Part shown: positions 25,465 to 39,399 of the stretch, in pieces
Layout of the letters: each line of letters starts with the position of its first letter
Numbering within the stretch: the first letter of the stretch is position 1
Origin: Mactromeris polynyma
Taxonomy: Eukaryota > Mollusca > Bivalvia > Venerida > Mactridae
Assembly (NCBI GenBank): GCA_032209605.1
Contig: JASFXZ010000038.1
Span: forward strand, 2,480,001-2,544,000
Reading direction: 5' to 3'
DNA: 64,000 bases
Position numbers and translations under genes: made by a program
The notes under the pieces: generated by a model
What the model saw: only the letters and a program-made list of their open reading frames with translations
Databases searched by the model: none
What the model was told of the DNA's origin: nothing

Positions 25465-28400
25465 TCATTTTAGAGAAAAATATTTGAAATACGTACTTTT
25501 TTATTGATTTAAAAAAAATAAAAACGTGGACTTTTTAACACAAATAATTTTAGTCTTTCTTGTGGCAGATAATAATATTTTCAACACAGTTACAATTTTA
25601 TGCCTAGTGAAAAAAAACTTACCTTCAGAAATCTCTAGGGGATCACTGCATTGCATACTCATGTTTAGATTTTTAACGTTAACGAATAGTGACGATTCAA
25701 ATTGATCAGGTTTATGTGTCTAGAGAAAAATAAGTTGTTGCACTAAAGTTTATCAACAAATGCTGATGTGAAATTCCTCGTTAGAGTTTTCTAAAAAAAA
25801 TAATAAGCGATGCGTTGTTATAATTTGTATTTTATGAGCTTTTATTAATAATTGTGATTTCTTCAAAATCTTCTGAATTAACTAAAAATATAAAAATACA
25901 TTATTAAATTAATTTTATAATTGAATACAACTAAAACGATAGAATGTTTAAATAATGTTTTAAATATTAAGATTGTTGCCGAGATTAAAGTTCTGTTAGG
26001 GTAAGATACTTTGTAACGTACGAATTTAGATATAAGGTCGCAGTAAGTGGTACCACATTTATGTTTTAAATTGAATGCGTGGTTAGCCAATGTTTAGAAA
26101 TACGGTGTATCAGTAAGGAACATAATGTAACTCGGATTGTAAAAAACAATATGGGAAAAAGATGAATTTCTTGATTTCTGAAAGCCTCTACTCCTCAACT
26201 GTTATATATCCGTTTGCAGTGATACACACCATGGAAATACGTATGTTTTCATCGAATAAAATGCAAAATTTAGATTTGGAAAAATATGAATTAGTCTGTC
26301 CAACTATAGCAAAAACAGACACTTTTTTTTCGATTTAGCAACACTTAAACGGAAATGGAAACCAAACTTCGAGCCGTTTGTTTAAAGTTGTCAGTTTAAA
26401 ATCGCGCATATCTTATTATGTGTTGTCTTGAGATATGTACTATTTTTAAAATTTTCACATTTTCATTCTATATAATTGTTACTTAATTCAATGAGCATGG
26501 ATCATATTCCCAAAAGAACGAGGACAATGTTCTGTAATCTACAGTAATTATTAAAATACATTACGCCCGCGAAAGTTGTTTCATAATATGAATAAATGAA
26601 ACTTACGTCATATTTTTTACATTCGGTCTCAAGCATACATGTGATTTTAATCTCCCATCATTATTTTCAATGAAAGCGTTGAATTTAGATCGATAACTTA
26701 ATGTATTGGTATTGCCACTCTAAACAAAACATTGCCACACACACATCGATCGCTCAGCTAGATAAAGATTTGAACTGATAACTTTGAGAAAACCCCTACA
26801 TTCTGTGGTAATGGTAAATCGATGATCTAGATATAACTGACTTGCGTCAAATAACATACACATCTGCCAACAGAGCAAAAGTGAATTATGTACTGTGTGT
26901 ATCTGAACAATGCATTTGCACTATTTAGTCCATGTATCACGTTGATTTACTCACATATGATAGGAAAAGAAGGATGATGCATCTATGTAGAAAAATAAAT
27001 ACATAATGCGTTTAGCACTTGATAGTCAAATAATGAGACAATGGAATGACTTCTTGCTGATTCCTGCAACACAAATGCTATTTAACAGCAGTGTTAGGTA
27101 TTTAAATAACGTAAGTTATGTCCGTAACAAAAGCAAATACGCCATCTTAAGGTCAAATGAAAATACATTAGCCTTTATCTACGTAGCGTATTAAATACGT
27201 GACCTAGTTTAAATGATCCTCAACACATTTCCGATAATATGTACTCCACTGCTTGCATATATCCTCGGATAAACACTAAATTAGACGAATTGTATCACTG
27301 ATCTTATTAAACTTCCAAAACAAGAATAATTGTACACCGCTGCACATAAATTCTCTCCATTTGAATGGTTTAATCACGGCTACATTATGCTGAGTAGTAC
27401 AGTACTCGCTTCACTGCATTTGTGAAACACTCCTAACCATGATCGCTTTTCACGTTTTGTTTACTTTGGGAATCTAGAAACTGGTCGAGATAAACATGTC
27501 CTCGGGGGGTTTAAATATTCCACCAATCAGAAAGCGCTATTCGTTCGTTCTGATAGACGGCATTGTAATAACAATAATTCATGTGTATTGCTGTATGACT
27601 TCAGAGAAAATTTCATGATAAAACCGTGTAAAGATACCAAGCTCGGCATATCACCGCGGACTATACACACGAACGAAAATCATTCTACGCATAGAGTTGA
27701 AAATATTAAATAAATACAGTGTGTGTTAACAACGTTCATTTCATTTCGTTATTTAAGAAAAGTGTACTTGCGAATACAGTTTTATACGGTATTATATGAG
27801 AAGCGCATGTGGATATACAGTGAAATTTGATATATTTACGAAATTAAAATGTGGATTAAAAGTTTATTTCATGAAATCTGAAAGTGACAGTTGTGGGATA
27901 TGGTTGTATAATATTTTATGTGTCTAGGAAAATTTAGTTCATCGTTTTTCATGGAAAAATAATGATTTTGTAAGTGGATTTAATAGTGGATTTTGTTCCG
28001 TGGACCCAAAACGCCGGTACGTGATTTTGTTTTCTGTGTGAATCACATTTCAGTAAAATGTTTTTCCCGTATGTAATTTACCGATTTTTCAAGAGTTTCA
28101 ATTATTTCAAACTTATTTTTTTGTAATTCAAGTAATTTTTTGTATAGATTTCAAAGATAAACAAAACATTTTTGCGTAATACTTGTAAGCTTTTGAAAAA
28201 AACACGACATTTTAACCAAAGCGATAACAAAAAAGAACTGAAATTTAATATTATCTTTAAAGAGGAAAATATATCGCTATGGTTTTAGTAATATTTTTAA
28301 ATAATCTTTTCTAGCCCACACTGAAATCGTTAAAATGGATATGTTTTAATCTTTAGTTTGATATGAATTAATTCTCCAGTCGTGGTATAAAGTATTAAAC

Positions 28401-31400
28401 GGTCATTACATTATACAGGGTATGTTTTTAAACTAAATACTTGAATTTATTCTAAAACAAAATTGTAAAATTTTATATTTTCTACGAAAAAATAATTAAA
28501 TAATTTTACTGAATTTTACTAAAATGCAAAGTGAAAGAAATTCATCTTCCCTTGGAATAAATTGCGGAAATGTGCAATGTTAGTCAGTGTCGTTACTGAC
28601 ACCTTATATAAAGGCGTTATGTTACTTGAAATTTTACTGACCGAAACTAAACGCATTTCAATGAGCACTATTTTATAACGGTTTCTGCTTTGACTCCAAC
28701 CAATTCAAATTTGAAAGAGATATTTCAAATATTAATTTATTACAATTATTTCGAAAAATTAATTTTATTGAAATACAATTTGAATATTATCTCAAAATTT
28801 GGCGCTTAAACTTATGAATTATTTTATAACATTCCATAGAAGAGTTTCTACGTGTCGGTCCGTAAAAATGCGCTAAAATGCTATATTTAGCGTTGACAAA
28901 CCGGATACCACACGGATGAGCTTTTACCGAGCTTATATCCCGCAGGAGAATATATCTCATAAATGTGACATTTTTTCTGACATTGGGAGAGTTTTCAGTT
29001 AATCAGAACAGAATTATTTGTTTTGAAATCGTTTTGAAATAAGAAGGAGGCGATTCGTTGTATGTTATTTAGAGGTATTTATCTTCTCAACCTAACCGAG
29101 ATTTGTTTGATGTTTCTTTTCTTCATTTGAAAATTGAATTTTTGGAAATGACAACTATTTTGATGCTATTAATCGCTTGAAACAGTAAGAGTTATGTAAA
29201 TTAACGAATACCTGAGGAATTCCGAGTAAATAATCTGTTTCTTGACACACCATGAAATTTTTTTCACAGCGCTCCCTTTCTGCGGTCTTGATCAACTTCC
29301 GGTCCTTATTTGTTTCCTAACATTATTTTCACATTAGGCGAAAGGCTATTCTGAGTTGTTGTCCACAAATGATAATGACTTCATCATTCGGATGTGACTC
29401 ATCCTGGTCAACATTACCCGGTCCGTTTTACATCCAAAACGATGAAAATCAGTTTCACTATTACATTTGTATTTCATAAAGGGAGAGGTTGTATTGCTCT
29501 AGTTGCAAGATGTTTTAGAATACGAACCAAAAGGACGACAATCTGTCACAAGTTCTTCCGTTATGAAACAAATAATCATAACAGTTTCTTGTGGCAAAAT
29601 TGATAATCTCGTTATCTCGCAACATATGTTATTTGTATATAGTTCAAAGATTGTTATAAAGTCTTACTCTAAACTGACCACTGGATACATATTTACTTAG
29701 TTTAATATAAACATGTATTTCAAAATAATGGTTCGCAAATCAATATAAGGACAAAAAGCCCAAATAACTTACGAATAATTGATTATTGATTTGCGTTTTA
29801 AACACTACAGTAACTTCGTGTATTTTTAAACATTTCGATTTTCGTTTTCTGCCAGTCTGCTATTATTTTGTTGTTTGAAATTGCTGCATTAATAACACAA
29901 GGAAACATATTGTCGTCCTTGAACGTTCACGGTTAATTGACGTCACGTACATTACACGAAGAACACTCACATACCGCATTCATTTAATCAGTGAAGAAAG
30001 ATATTTGTTTCCCATTTGAAGGAGTTGTTGTTGTTGTTTTTTCACACAGAATACCCGATATGCGGAATATACCTGATGACACACTACTATTTTTTCTTAA
30101 TACGCATTGAATCTTTGATATTTTAGTTTATATATGCCGAGCCATCAATGAATTTCAATCAAATTGTTAGTCATGATGCCAAGACCGCCTAATTACGTTT
30201 GGACGACCACTGATCTACTACTACGAGCGTCGTGTAGAAAAGTCCTTTACGTAACCGAACTTCATATTTGTTGATGATGAAATGAAAAAAAACCCGCAAA
30301 ATTTCAACACACAGGAATGAGGATAACACTCTCTGATACTATTTCTTTACACATTCAATTGACGTAAGTGACATCGTCTCTTGGGTTGAGGACTCGTTCA
30401 TGGAATATACGCCTAAGTCAGGGATTACTGTCTATGATTTAGTGTTTGTTTCAATCAAAGTTGATCATAAATAAGAGTTTTATACATCCCACATTCGCCA
30501 CTCGCGTGAATAAAACAGACCCCTAGGCATTTAAGCTGTTGCATGAAAATGTGTTATTTTTCATAATATTTTATATCGAAATTAATTACAAAATTGACAT
30601 ATTTCAAATAAAACATGTTACAGTCCTAAAAACGGTGTGTTTAAGGCAGTGAAAAACTAGTCGTACCATATATCATAACCTTATAACTTGCTTGAATATA
30701 TCGCAGATTCATCTTAATCAATTTTCAAATTTCCAACACTAGGATTTTCAGCTCGGCTGTATAAGAAATGACTGGGCATGAAGTTTAAGTTAAGTGGTAT
30801 TAAGAAATCACTTCTTAAAATATTTATCAATGTAGGAAATTACCGGTGTTTGTCAGTTTCTAATTGTATTCATTCAAACTTGGAAACTGTATAATTAGAT
30901 AAGATTTTGCATTTAATGAGTATATTGTAATATAACAATTTTGATGTACCATGTGAAATAAGTTTTCAAAATTGAAACAAAATACACGCTCTCACAACTT
31001 TTCGTAACGGACGTTGCTGTGACGTGCATACATATCTTCAAAAACTTCGCATGAGGACTCTTCAAACAAGTTATTATCTAGCTGAGAGCACTCCTTCACG
31101 AAGTCCAGTTTTAAGGAGAGAAATGTTATCTTTTCCAACATTAAAATCTCCATCTAATTTCTACCATCCAGAGAACTCACCGTGGACCAGACATGTTGGT
31201 TGAATCACACATCAAGGCATGACCACAATACGTAATTCCTAGTAACCGCCATCCACATATTAATCATGTTTGATTTTAGACTTTAAAGCTTAAAGCATCT
31301 GTAATAAATATAAATTTAAAGAATACAGTTAAGGATCTCATTTCCTCAACCTTATGTATAACATGAAATACAAAAAGTAATACCAATCAATATGTATATA

Positions 31401-32460
31401 TGAATAGTTGTATTAAAATATAACATACAGGCATAACATAAAATGTGAATAGAATATTTCTATACTGTTTGCCGGTAATCACATACATGTATTTCGAAGT
31501 ATAGCCCCAGAAAAAAGGGGGCAGTGAAAGGACAACATGCAGTGGCTGACTTACTGATAACTGCAAATATGAAAAAAAGGAAATGGGAAAATTATTCATG
31601 TATATATGAATAGCAAATAGTATTACGTTCCCAACGATGGGCGTTGAAATTCTGTTTGGTTTCATCAATATTATCCCTGTTAATGAACTGAACAGATTTT
31701 GAGATTGTCCATACGTATCCTGGGGTCGGCACAAAACTGATGTAACTTTCTGATTTTACAAGGAGGTCGTTGCATCAGTTTAGCGCGGAAACCTCGATAT
31801 ACATGGCAACTTCATGTGGGTGGGTATATTTCTGTTACTTTTAAACGGATTGCTTTTTTGTCCGCGCTCTGTGTACAACACAGTGAAAATAGCGTTTTAT
31901 TGATTTTACTTTTTTTACCAAACTTTTGTGACTTTCGCTTTAATTATATATATACACGCCACATATATGAATAATTACATATACAACATTGTACATGTAT
32001 TTAGACAGGTCATGTGATTCATTAATAATACATGTTAATGTTCGTGTCGGTACATTCACCATGTAATATTTTTGTAACAAAATCTTCTATATAGGCTTAA
32101 ATAGCAATCTATTGCACATGAAATCGCAATGTAATATCCGTGAAGGGAATTTTTTATATTTAAGGTCGATTTTCCTCGTGCCGACCAACATTCTTATATT
32201 AAAGTTGTTCGATTTTGTTGGATATGTGCATAAATAATGAATTCTGATGCAGGATTTAAAGGTCATTTTCTATTGTTTAGCATCAAAGTACATATCACTA
32301 CCCTTGTAATGTAGAGAACATTGGCTAATTTACTTTTAATCAAATAATCTTTGTTTGTTTTCATCAACTGTTTTTTATAAGTTAATTTATACGGTACATG
32401 CATGTAATGGTACAAGCTCTAAGTGGTTTTCTTAATTGCTAAAATGTAACTTAGTCTATA
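25465..32460. other. Long gene-free AT-rich block
   Basis: No array, SINE or MITE was recognised in these 7 kb. The longest frame (31387-31734, minus, 115 codons) is hydrophobic with no motif or splice support. A single terminus like that of hairpin family H (ACCTCGATATA) lies at 31783-31793. Confidence 0.45.
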
Positions 32461-32463
32461 TAT

Positions 32464-33062
32464 GGTAAAATGATGTAGTAATTCATATGGTAAAATGATG
32501 TAGTAATTCATATGGTAAAATAATGTACTAATTCATATGGTAAAATGATGTACTAATTCATATGGTAAAATGGTGTACTAATTTATAAGGTAAAATGATG
32601 CACTAATTTATAAGGTAAAATGATGCACTAATTCATATGGTAAAATGGTGTACTAATTTATATGGTAAAATGATGCACTAATTCATATGGTAAAATAATG
32701 TACTAATTCATATGGTAAAATGGTGTACTAATTTATAAGGTAAAATGATGCACTAATTTATATGGTAAAATAATGTACTAATTCATATGGTAAAATGATG
32801 TACTAATGTATAAGGTAAAATGATACACTATTTATATGGTAAAATGATGCACTAATTTATAAGGTAAAATGATGCACTAATTTATATGGTAAAATAATGT
32901 ACTAATTCATATGGTAAAATGGTGTACGAATTTATAAGGTAAAATGATGCACTAATTTATATGGTAAAATGATGCACTAATTTATAAGGTAAAATGATGC
33001 ACAAATTTATATGGTAAAATGGTGCACTAATGTATATGGTAAAATAGTGTACATAACATAAA
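32464..33062. repeat. 25-bp AT-rich tandem array, 24 units
   Basis: Unit begins GGTAAAATGATG(T/C)ACTAAT and ends T(T/C)ATA(T/A)(G). Starts fall every 25 bp from 32464 to 32814, one unit is 24 bp, then every 25 bp from 32838 to 33038. Sub-variants (TTCATAT, TTATAAG, TTATATG; GTAC or GCAC) recur in a three-unit order, for example near 32695-32770 and 32882-32957, suggesting 75-bp higher-order copying. No inverted-repeat flanks were seen. Confidence 0.95.
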
Positions 33063-33064
33063 CA

Positions 33065-35455
33065 CCATAAAATGTAATAAAACAAAAACTTGAAAACCGC
33101 TTGTAGACCATGATAAAATAACCATGGGTGTGGTGGTGTATATCTTGCCGCCACAACAGTCCATACCAAATGAAAATCGGTATGTACGGTAATAAGTTTT
33201 GATTCGTAAATTGTTGTCGGCACACAGCGCCACATTAGGCGCTAATTATACACGAGTTGTTCATTAATCACCACTGAATTGACATTAAATGTGTCTAAAG
33301 TAATTAATGTTGCACACTATTGAGATACATGTATTAAATAATGATCCTAGATTTCGATTTAATGAAATAATAGTTAATAGCATCAGTCGTTTTGGCTCAT
33401 CTGAAAAATCGACCATACTTTATTCTGATAAAAAAAATGTCAACGTTTTTCCTCTGCATGAAATCATGTGCGATATATTTTACAAAAAACTAAATGATCA
33501 TACTAAGTCGTAGTTCACATATATAAATTACACACGTCCGTTTCAGTGTCATATACACGTCATATATGCACGATGGTTGGAAATCATACTGTTCTCACCG
33601 CTATATTTTCGTCGATAAATCATGTAGGTATCTCGACAGGTGAGCAAATTGTTACTTATATCAAACCAGATCCACTCTGACCTCTGTAAGCCGGGTCATG
33701 CGTAACGTGAAAGACATAAAAACTATCTAGTGTAGTTGTAAGCTTTCTTATGAAGTCCAGATTTTCTGTATTCTCAAACGATATCGCTGTGTGATAGATC
33801 TGTGAAGAAACACTTCGTGAGGTTTATATACAAAGCAAGAACTTCTGAAACGATTGGATATAATTGATCACGACAACCCGGGCACAAGATGAAGAATATA
33901 AAATCATTTATTGAAGATGGTGGATCAGTACAATTCAGTTTGACTTGCGAAACTGCATTATGTCCTAGAGTGTTGTAATGTTTGCCATGCGCATACATAC
34001 TTTAGTTGGGCTCTAAACAATGATTAAAAAAATTAAAACTCTCGAAGACTTTGTCTGCATGTAAATACACGGAAGCTTATGGTGCCAGAAAACGTGTTTG
34101 AACTGAATGTTATGCACTTGGTATGTTCTGTCTGTTCTGTTAAACAAAAATCTGGATTTCAAATATTGAATATTGACATACAATCATTAACTTTCCTATT
34201 GATTCAGACGCGAGTTGATTTTATAAATAGGGAAACAAAATACTTCTCTTTTTTCTTCGCTCTGTGAGGGAAGAAAATAATTTTGAAATGAACACGTTCA
34301 CACAATATTTAATGCTAACGCCCGAACTCTCTGACAGTCACGAATATCGGACTAATTCGGAGATCACCGACAGAAATTGCGTGTCTGTACTACGTCCGAA
34401 TTTTGTTGACATTATTTTCTGAATCAAATTTATATAACACGCATGTGGTTTATGATAACCGAATATTTTTATTGCTGATTCGTGACTAAGTCTAACATTT
34501 AACTTTAATTTATATCTTGGTGCTGTAAAAACAGCTTTAGGTTAATAATGTCACAAATGTGTTTTAATATCGCTAAATCGCGCAAAATCATTGGTTTTAA
34601 TATCGCTATATCGAGAATTTGGAGCAGTCAATATAACTCAATTTTGTATTGTGCCAAACCCAGTATATGGCATACGGAATGTGACCGTCCAATGATATCT
34701 TTGAAATAAAATAAGTATTTCTAAATTATGTAGCCAAGAACTATACGCGGCGTTCGTCCTAATTATTCACAAGAACCATTTAACATAAAAATAGTATTGT
34801 GACCAGTACTCCATATTCTCTCATTCATATTATTCAATCCTTGTCAGGTCAGGACTAAAACACACCTCAACTCAAAAATGTTTTTGTTGTTCATCGTTTT
34901 TGACCTCACGATAATTTGTAAGACAATTCAGAATGTTGTTAAAATACTGTTGTTTTTACTTGCGTTTTTTGCGTTCTATGAATATGTACATCAAGAATGC
35001 GCAGAAGACGGATGAGTGTATTATGTCATCTTGTGTATGACGTCACTTCCTGTAAATGTAGAAAAACTCGATTATGTTGTAAAAAAGCTATATTAGGCAA
35101 GTCAAAGTATCTAACTTTAGAACAGTTTACGTCTGTTTCTTAATTTAACCCTATAACGATGAACGCTTACATGGAAATTTCAAATTTATTGTCTGACAAT
35201 GACTCCAAATGGATTTCAAAACAACAAGCCTGTTTATCTGAAATTCTTATTTAAGTGCACTCGTGTTATCTAGTGTTTAGCTTGACCGGATATGACGTTA
35301 TCTGTAAAACTATTGCAACGTTTCTAAAAGGGAGTATTGATTATGAAATGTGGAGATATGTCATGACTTTGTTTACACCTGGTAACCTCAATAAACAAAC
35401 GTACAACAGTTAAATAAATTATTGAACACATCATTTGCATGTTTATTCATTGCTT
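33065..35455. other. Gene-free block
   Basis: Overlapping minus-strand frames at 32.96-33.24 kb and 33.77-34.0 kb have no recognised domain. A small duplication of TTTTAATATCGCTA occurs at 34.56-34.61 kb. Confidence 0.4.
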
Positions 35456-35541
35456 TGTCGAGGGGTGACACGAACTTGATATATCTGAACATTAATAAAG
35501 CAATACATATACTTGTTTTGCTTTCATCCCCTCGATATACG
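35456..35541. mobile_element. Short hairpin element H, copy 2
   Basis: Left end TCGAGGGGTGACACGAAC pairs imperfectly with right end GCTTTCATCCCCTCGATATA. Termini resemble those at 13460-13546, while the interior differs. Confidence 0.45.
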
Positions 35542-35544
35542 TGA

Positions 35545-37235
35545 TTGTGAAGATAGTCCAACATTAAGCGAATAATTGAATGTTATTAATACATGTCTGT
35601 ATTTTGCATTGTCGTGTGTGAAGTATACTGTATACAAAATAAGTAAAAATTCAATTCAAATGCACAGATTGTGGACGTGTGTATGAAATACCGATTATTG
35701 CTTGATTATTGACACCCGCGAACAATGTAAACACGTATTGCTATCAAGTCATATTGATTCATACAATAAGTGTATCGTTCTATAATCAATTTACAAAGAA
35801 GTAGTTAAAAAGTACTGCAATCAATATAGATTCTGATATTTAACAGAACATATTGACTCATACAACGTGTACGTCCTAAATATCATTGTATTGTTCGGTT
35901 CTATTCTGTTCCTAAATATTAATATGTGTGTTTATGTCAATGTGTTCTGCCGAACAGTCATATGTGTCTTGTGTGTGTATTTTTACATGTATATAACGAC
36001 ACATATCAATATCTTGGAACAGAACAAAACTGGGTGATATTAAGTATTACATCATTTTTCAGCGTCTTCATGATTTGCTGGTTATTTTTACCAATGAATT
36101 ATCACATTTCTACAATTGAAAAAATGATTGATAATTTGTAAAATTTTGCAAGTGTGTTCCTTTGATTTCACTCAAACACTTTAAATAAAATGTATACATA
36201 CTCCGTAGTTAATAAGAAATATAAATGCTTCTAAGATCTTTAATTCACAGCTGTATACCAAGAAAAAATGGAAGTTCATCTTCTTTATCATTTAAATAAC
36301 ATGCACCGCAGTACACTCTGTGTTATGACATTATAATTAAACAAATTGATTGCTATATGAAATGACACTAACAAAGAAGTACTTGATTGGATGTACAAGA
36401 AAAACAGGATAGGATAAAATCAGTAATGTAATGGACAGCATGACTTGATTAATGTCCTTAATTGATATAGGGCAAATTCGTGTCATTTTATACGACATAT
36501 TGCATATATGTGTGCGTATAATTTCTTTTTTATTAATTAGTTATCAATGATTACGAGAACAGTCCTTGTTCACATAATTACAACAAAGTTTATATCATTT
36601 TCCTTCAGAAGCGAAGAAAAAATATATTTCTATTTTTTATATTATTGTTTCATTTCTAAAATTTCCGATATTTGTATCAAAGCCTGCATACTGTTGTGAT
36701 ATTTGAAATACAAAAAATTGGGTTTATATTGTTATAAATAAATGTTTTCTGTCGGTGTTTGAAAACTTTAGTTACCATCATGTTTATATTACTTTTTGTT
36801 TCATTTCCTAAAATTCCAAGACATTACACTAATGCTGCCTACTCTGATATTTGAAATAAAAAGTATAAGTCCTGGTATTCAAATGGTTATATATAAAAGC
36901 TATCACGCAGTGTTTGAAATATTTAGTCAACATGATCGGCGCGTTGCTCTGTTATTAATAGAATAGGATAAAAAGAAAGGAAATTTATTTAAAATAAAAA
37001 TTCAGCTTTGTAATCTTTTGAAGCTCATGCTGTTTGCCCGAAAACAAACATTTTACAAAGACACCAAAATGGACTACAAAGACTTGGCTAGTCGATAGAG
37101 TAACAACTGAAGCACGAATTATGTCTACAATGTAACATCATGCTTGCATTTCAGTTTTCAAACGGAAATGTTTAGCCCCTTGGGGATATCTTTGTTGGTG
37201 ACTTACGTTTGTGTTTGTATGTACCGCATTTATAG
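35545..37235. other. Gene-free AT-rich block
   Basis: A 71-codon plus frame (35926-36141) shows no motif. No repeat recognised. Confidence 0.45.
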
Positions 37236-37239
37236 TAGA

Positions 37240-37575
37240 ATGTGGATGAGCGCTGGACAGTCTGATTAAAGATATATCTGACGCATCTGAACATAAAATG
37301 TTTGATTTGGCGTCATCCAGTATTGTTGTTACATTGGCTTAAGAAGCTCTCATAAGAACCATTGCAATGTATAACCGGTTGAAAATATATGTTTAACCAT
37401 TTTACTAACATACAAAACTTGTAAAAAAGCCTGATTGTTAAAAAAACTGCTGAATAAAAAAGTTTAGTTTTAGTTTTATGATGTACAAACATCTTTCTTC
37501 AACAAATATGGATCAATGCATTATGAGTTCATTCTTTGTTTATGCATGTTTATTGATGTTTTAACTGAAGGAAAC
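37240..37575 (+). mobile_element. Foldback F1-related half copy
   Basis: Aligns with the inner part of the left arm of the 7.0-8.2 kb foldback: GTTGTTACATTGGCT, CAATGTATAACCGGTT, ACAAAACTT, ACAAATA and CATGTTTATTGATGTTTTAA occur in the same order. No matching right arm follows, so it is a truncated or solo arm. Confidence 0.65.
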
Positions 37576-37624
37576 ATATTTTTCATGTATGTTTAGGTAA
37601 ACAAATGAACAAAAAATGAGCATA

Positions 37625-39345
37625 ATATTACTTTAAAATGTCCGTTCAATATTTGTAACAATATGGACAACCGTGAATTTTAATGCGAAATTAGCGCCCC
37701 TACATTTAAAACACCGTGTGATTGGCGCAATACAAGAGTATACTGCATATGCACAAACTAATGTTACAAGGGGCTAATGGGGTCTACCCCACCAAAATAG
37801 CTGGACATATCTCTACATGACCCTGGCTGGTTGTGTCTTAAACCACCTAAAGTTGTGGAGTCCAATTTCAATATTATGTCCGCTAAATTATTAATATAAC
37901 AGAATGACTTGTTTTGAACAATCTTATACTTTCTAATGTTTAGGATTGAGTCTTTCTGTACGCATTTTTTCAACTCTCGTAACGGAAGTCACAGATGTTA
38001 AATAAATGCATGACACGATTTCTGTGTAGAAATAGACAGCACTTGAAACATATTTATTGGGTACTTACAATGAAATCACGGTGCTTAATAACTTCGATAT
38101 TTATTAACGAAAAATTACTGTCAACGTTGATATACCTTGATCGATAATTGGTCGTCTGCTTGGTGATAGCAGGTTCACTGTGTTGTATTGGATACAATGT
38201 CACGTGACCTTATGACCTCGCGAGATGACCTTGCGAACTTCTGATTCACGTATTATGATGAGAAATCTAGCAAACAAGCATATAACAATATGGAAAGGTG
38301 ATTATTGCGATGGAAAACAAATTTGAGGCAATTGTGGAGAAGAACGAATCGCCCAAAAAATCCTGAACCAATTTTGTTTCACCAGATTCTATAGTCATTT
38401 TGAATGCGTCAGCACATAAATGGACGTAATTGCAGGAGGAAATGATTAGAAATCTGTGGCTGAAACACTAAAATAACACACACAGATTGTGGAGTCATAC
38501 CATTAAAAAGCATGAAATCTTGACATGTTTGCGAAAGTGTTTCTTAAAGATCTTTTGAATTTATGTACGCATTGTGTACTCTTTAATTTCGCTAATTTAT
38601 ATTCAGAAATGAACTCGCTCACTTAATATAGTGTCACATCAAGTTAACGTTTTTTTTGGTTACGGAAATTAAGTACTTACACATCATGCTCATACATTCA
38701 CTAACATTGTTCATTCAAATTCGACACTTATGATGTAAGTATTGTTAATGCACATTGTAGAAACGTACGCATGAGACAGAAACTCTCCACTCAAGGAGGA
38801 GAGATATAACGACAAAAATGTGTGTACTTGTTAATTCATGTACACTTGGAATAGACAGCTAAGTCAATTCGGGTAAAAATGTCTTGCAATGTTTTGTAAT
38901 ACATCAAATGTATTCGATGCTGCATTGTAAATACCAGATACTTAAGTCTATATTGTGTGGATTATGTTGCAATTATTTTAAATGTGCTGTTTTAGTGTAT
39001 ATTAGAGATATACTTAAAATGCATTGTATTTATACCTGATATGACGTCAAAATGCTAATTCCCATACCCAACCCGGGCGATTTTCGGTTGATCATATTTA
39101 AATATCACCCGCTGACGAAGGGAGAATAATACTTACAAATTATTCAATTACTTCCGGCAAATTCAGACCGGAAGTAGTAAAGTTTCAAAACAATTCTCTA
39201 TTTTTATGGGTTTTTTTCTCGAATGACGATGCCATTTTGTTCATTTCAAGCTTATGTCTAAAGCATATGAACCGTTAGAATTGTGCGCAGTTTTTAAATA
39301 AACACCTTGATTTCCTATCGTGTAATAAAACATTTATAACATGGC
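37625..39345. other. Gene-free block with a half-site cluster
   Basis: No gene-like frame. Three TGACCT half-sites occur at 38205, 38213 and 38226, the first overlapping a CACGTG E-box. Nothing else recognised. Confidence 0.4.
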
Positions 39346-39349
39346 TGCG

Positions 39350-39399
39350 AGTATGATATTACGGATAATCAACTTTTTGATTATCCGTAATATCATACT
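39350..39399. other. Perfect 22-bp stem hairpin
   Basis: The left arm 39350-39371 (AGTATGATATTACGGATAAT plus CA) is the exact reverse complement of the right arm 39378-39399, around the six-base loop ACTTTT. A perfect stem of this length in a decayed, AT-rich setting is unlikely to be old. Candidates are a palindromic insertion, a small-RNA hairpin or a very recent inverted duplication. Confidence 0.85.

Noticed and set aside
31387..31734. 115-codon minus-strand frame with hydrophobic stretches
   Set aside because: No recognised domain, splice signal or second copy. Composition is as expected from AT-rich DNA.
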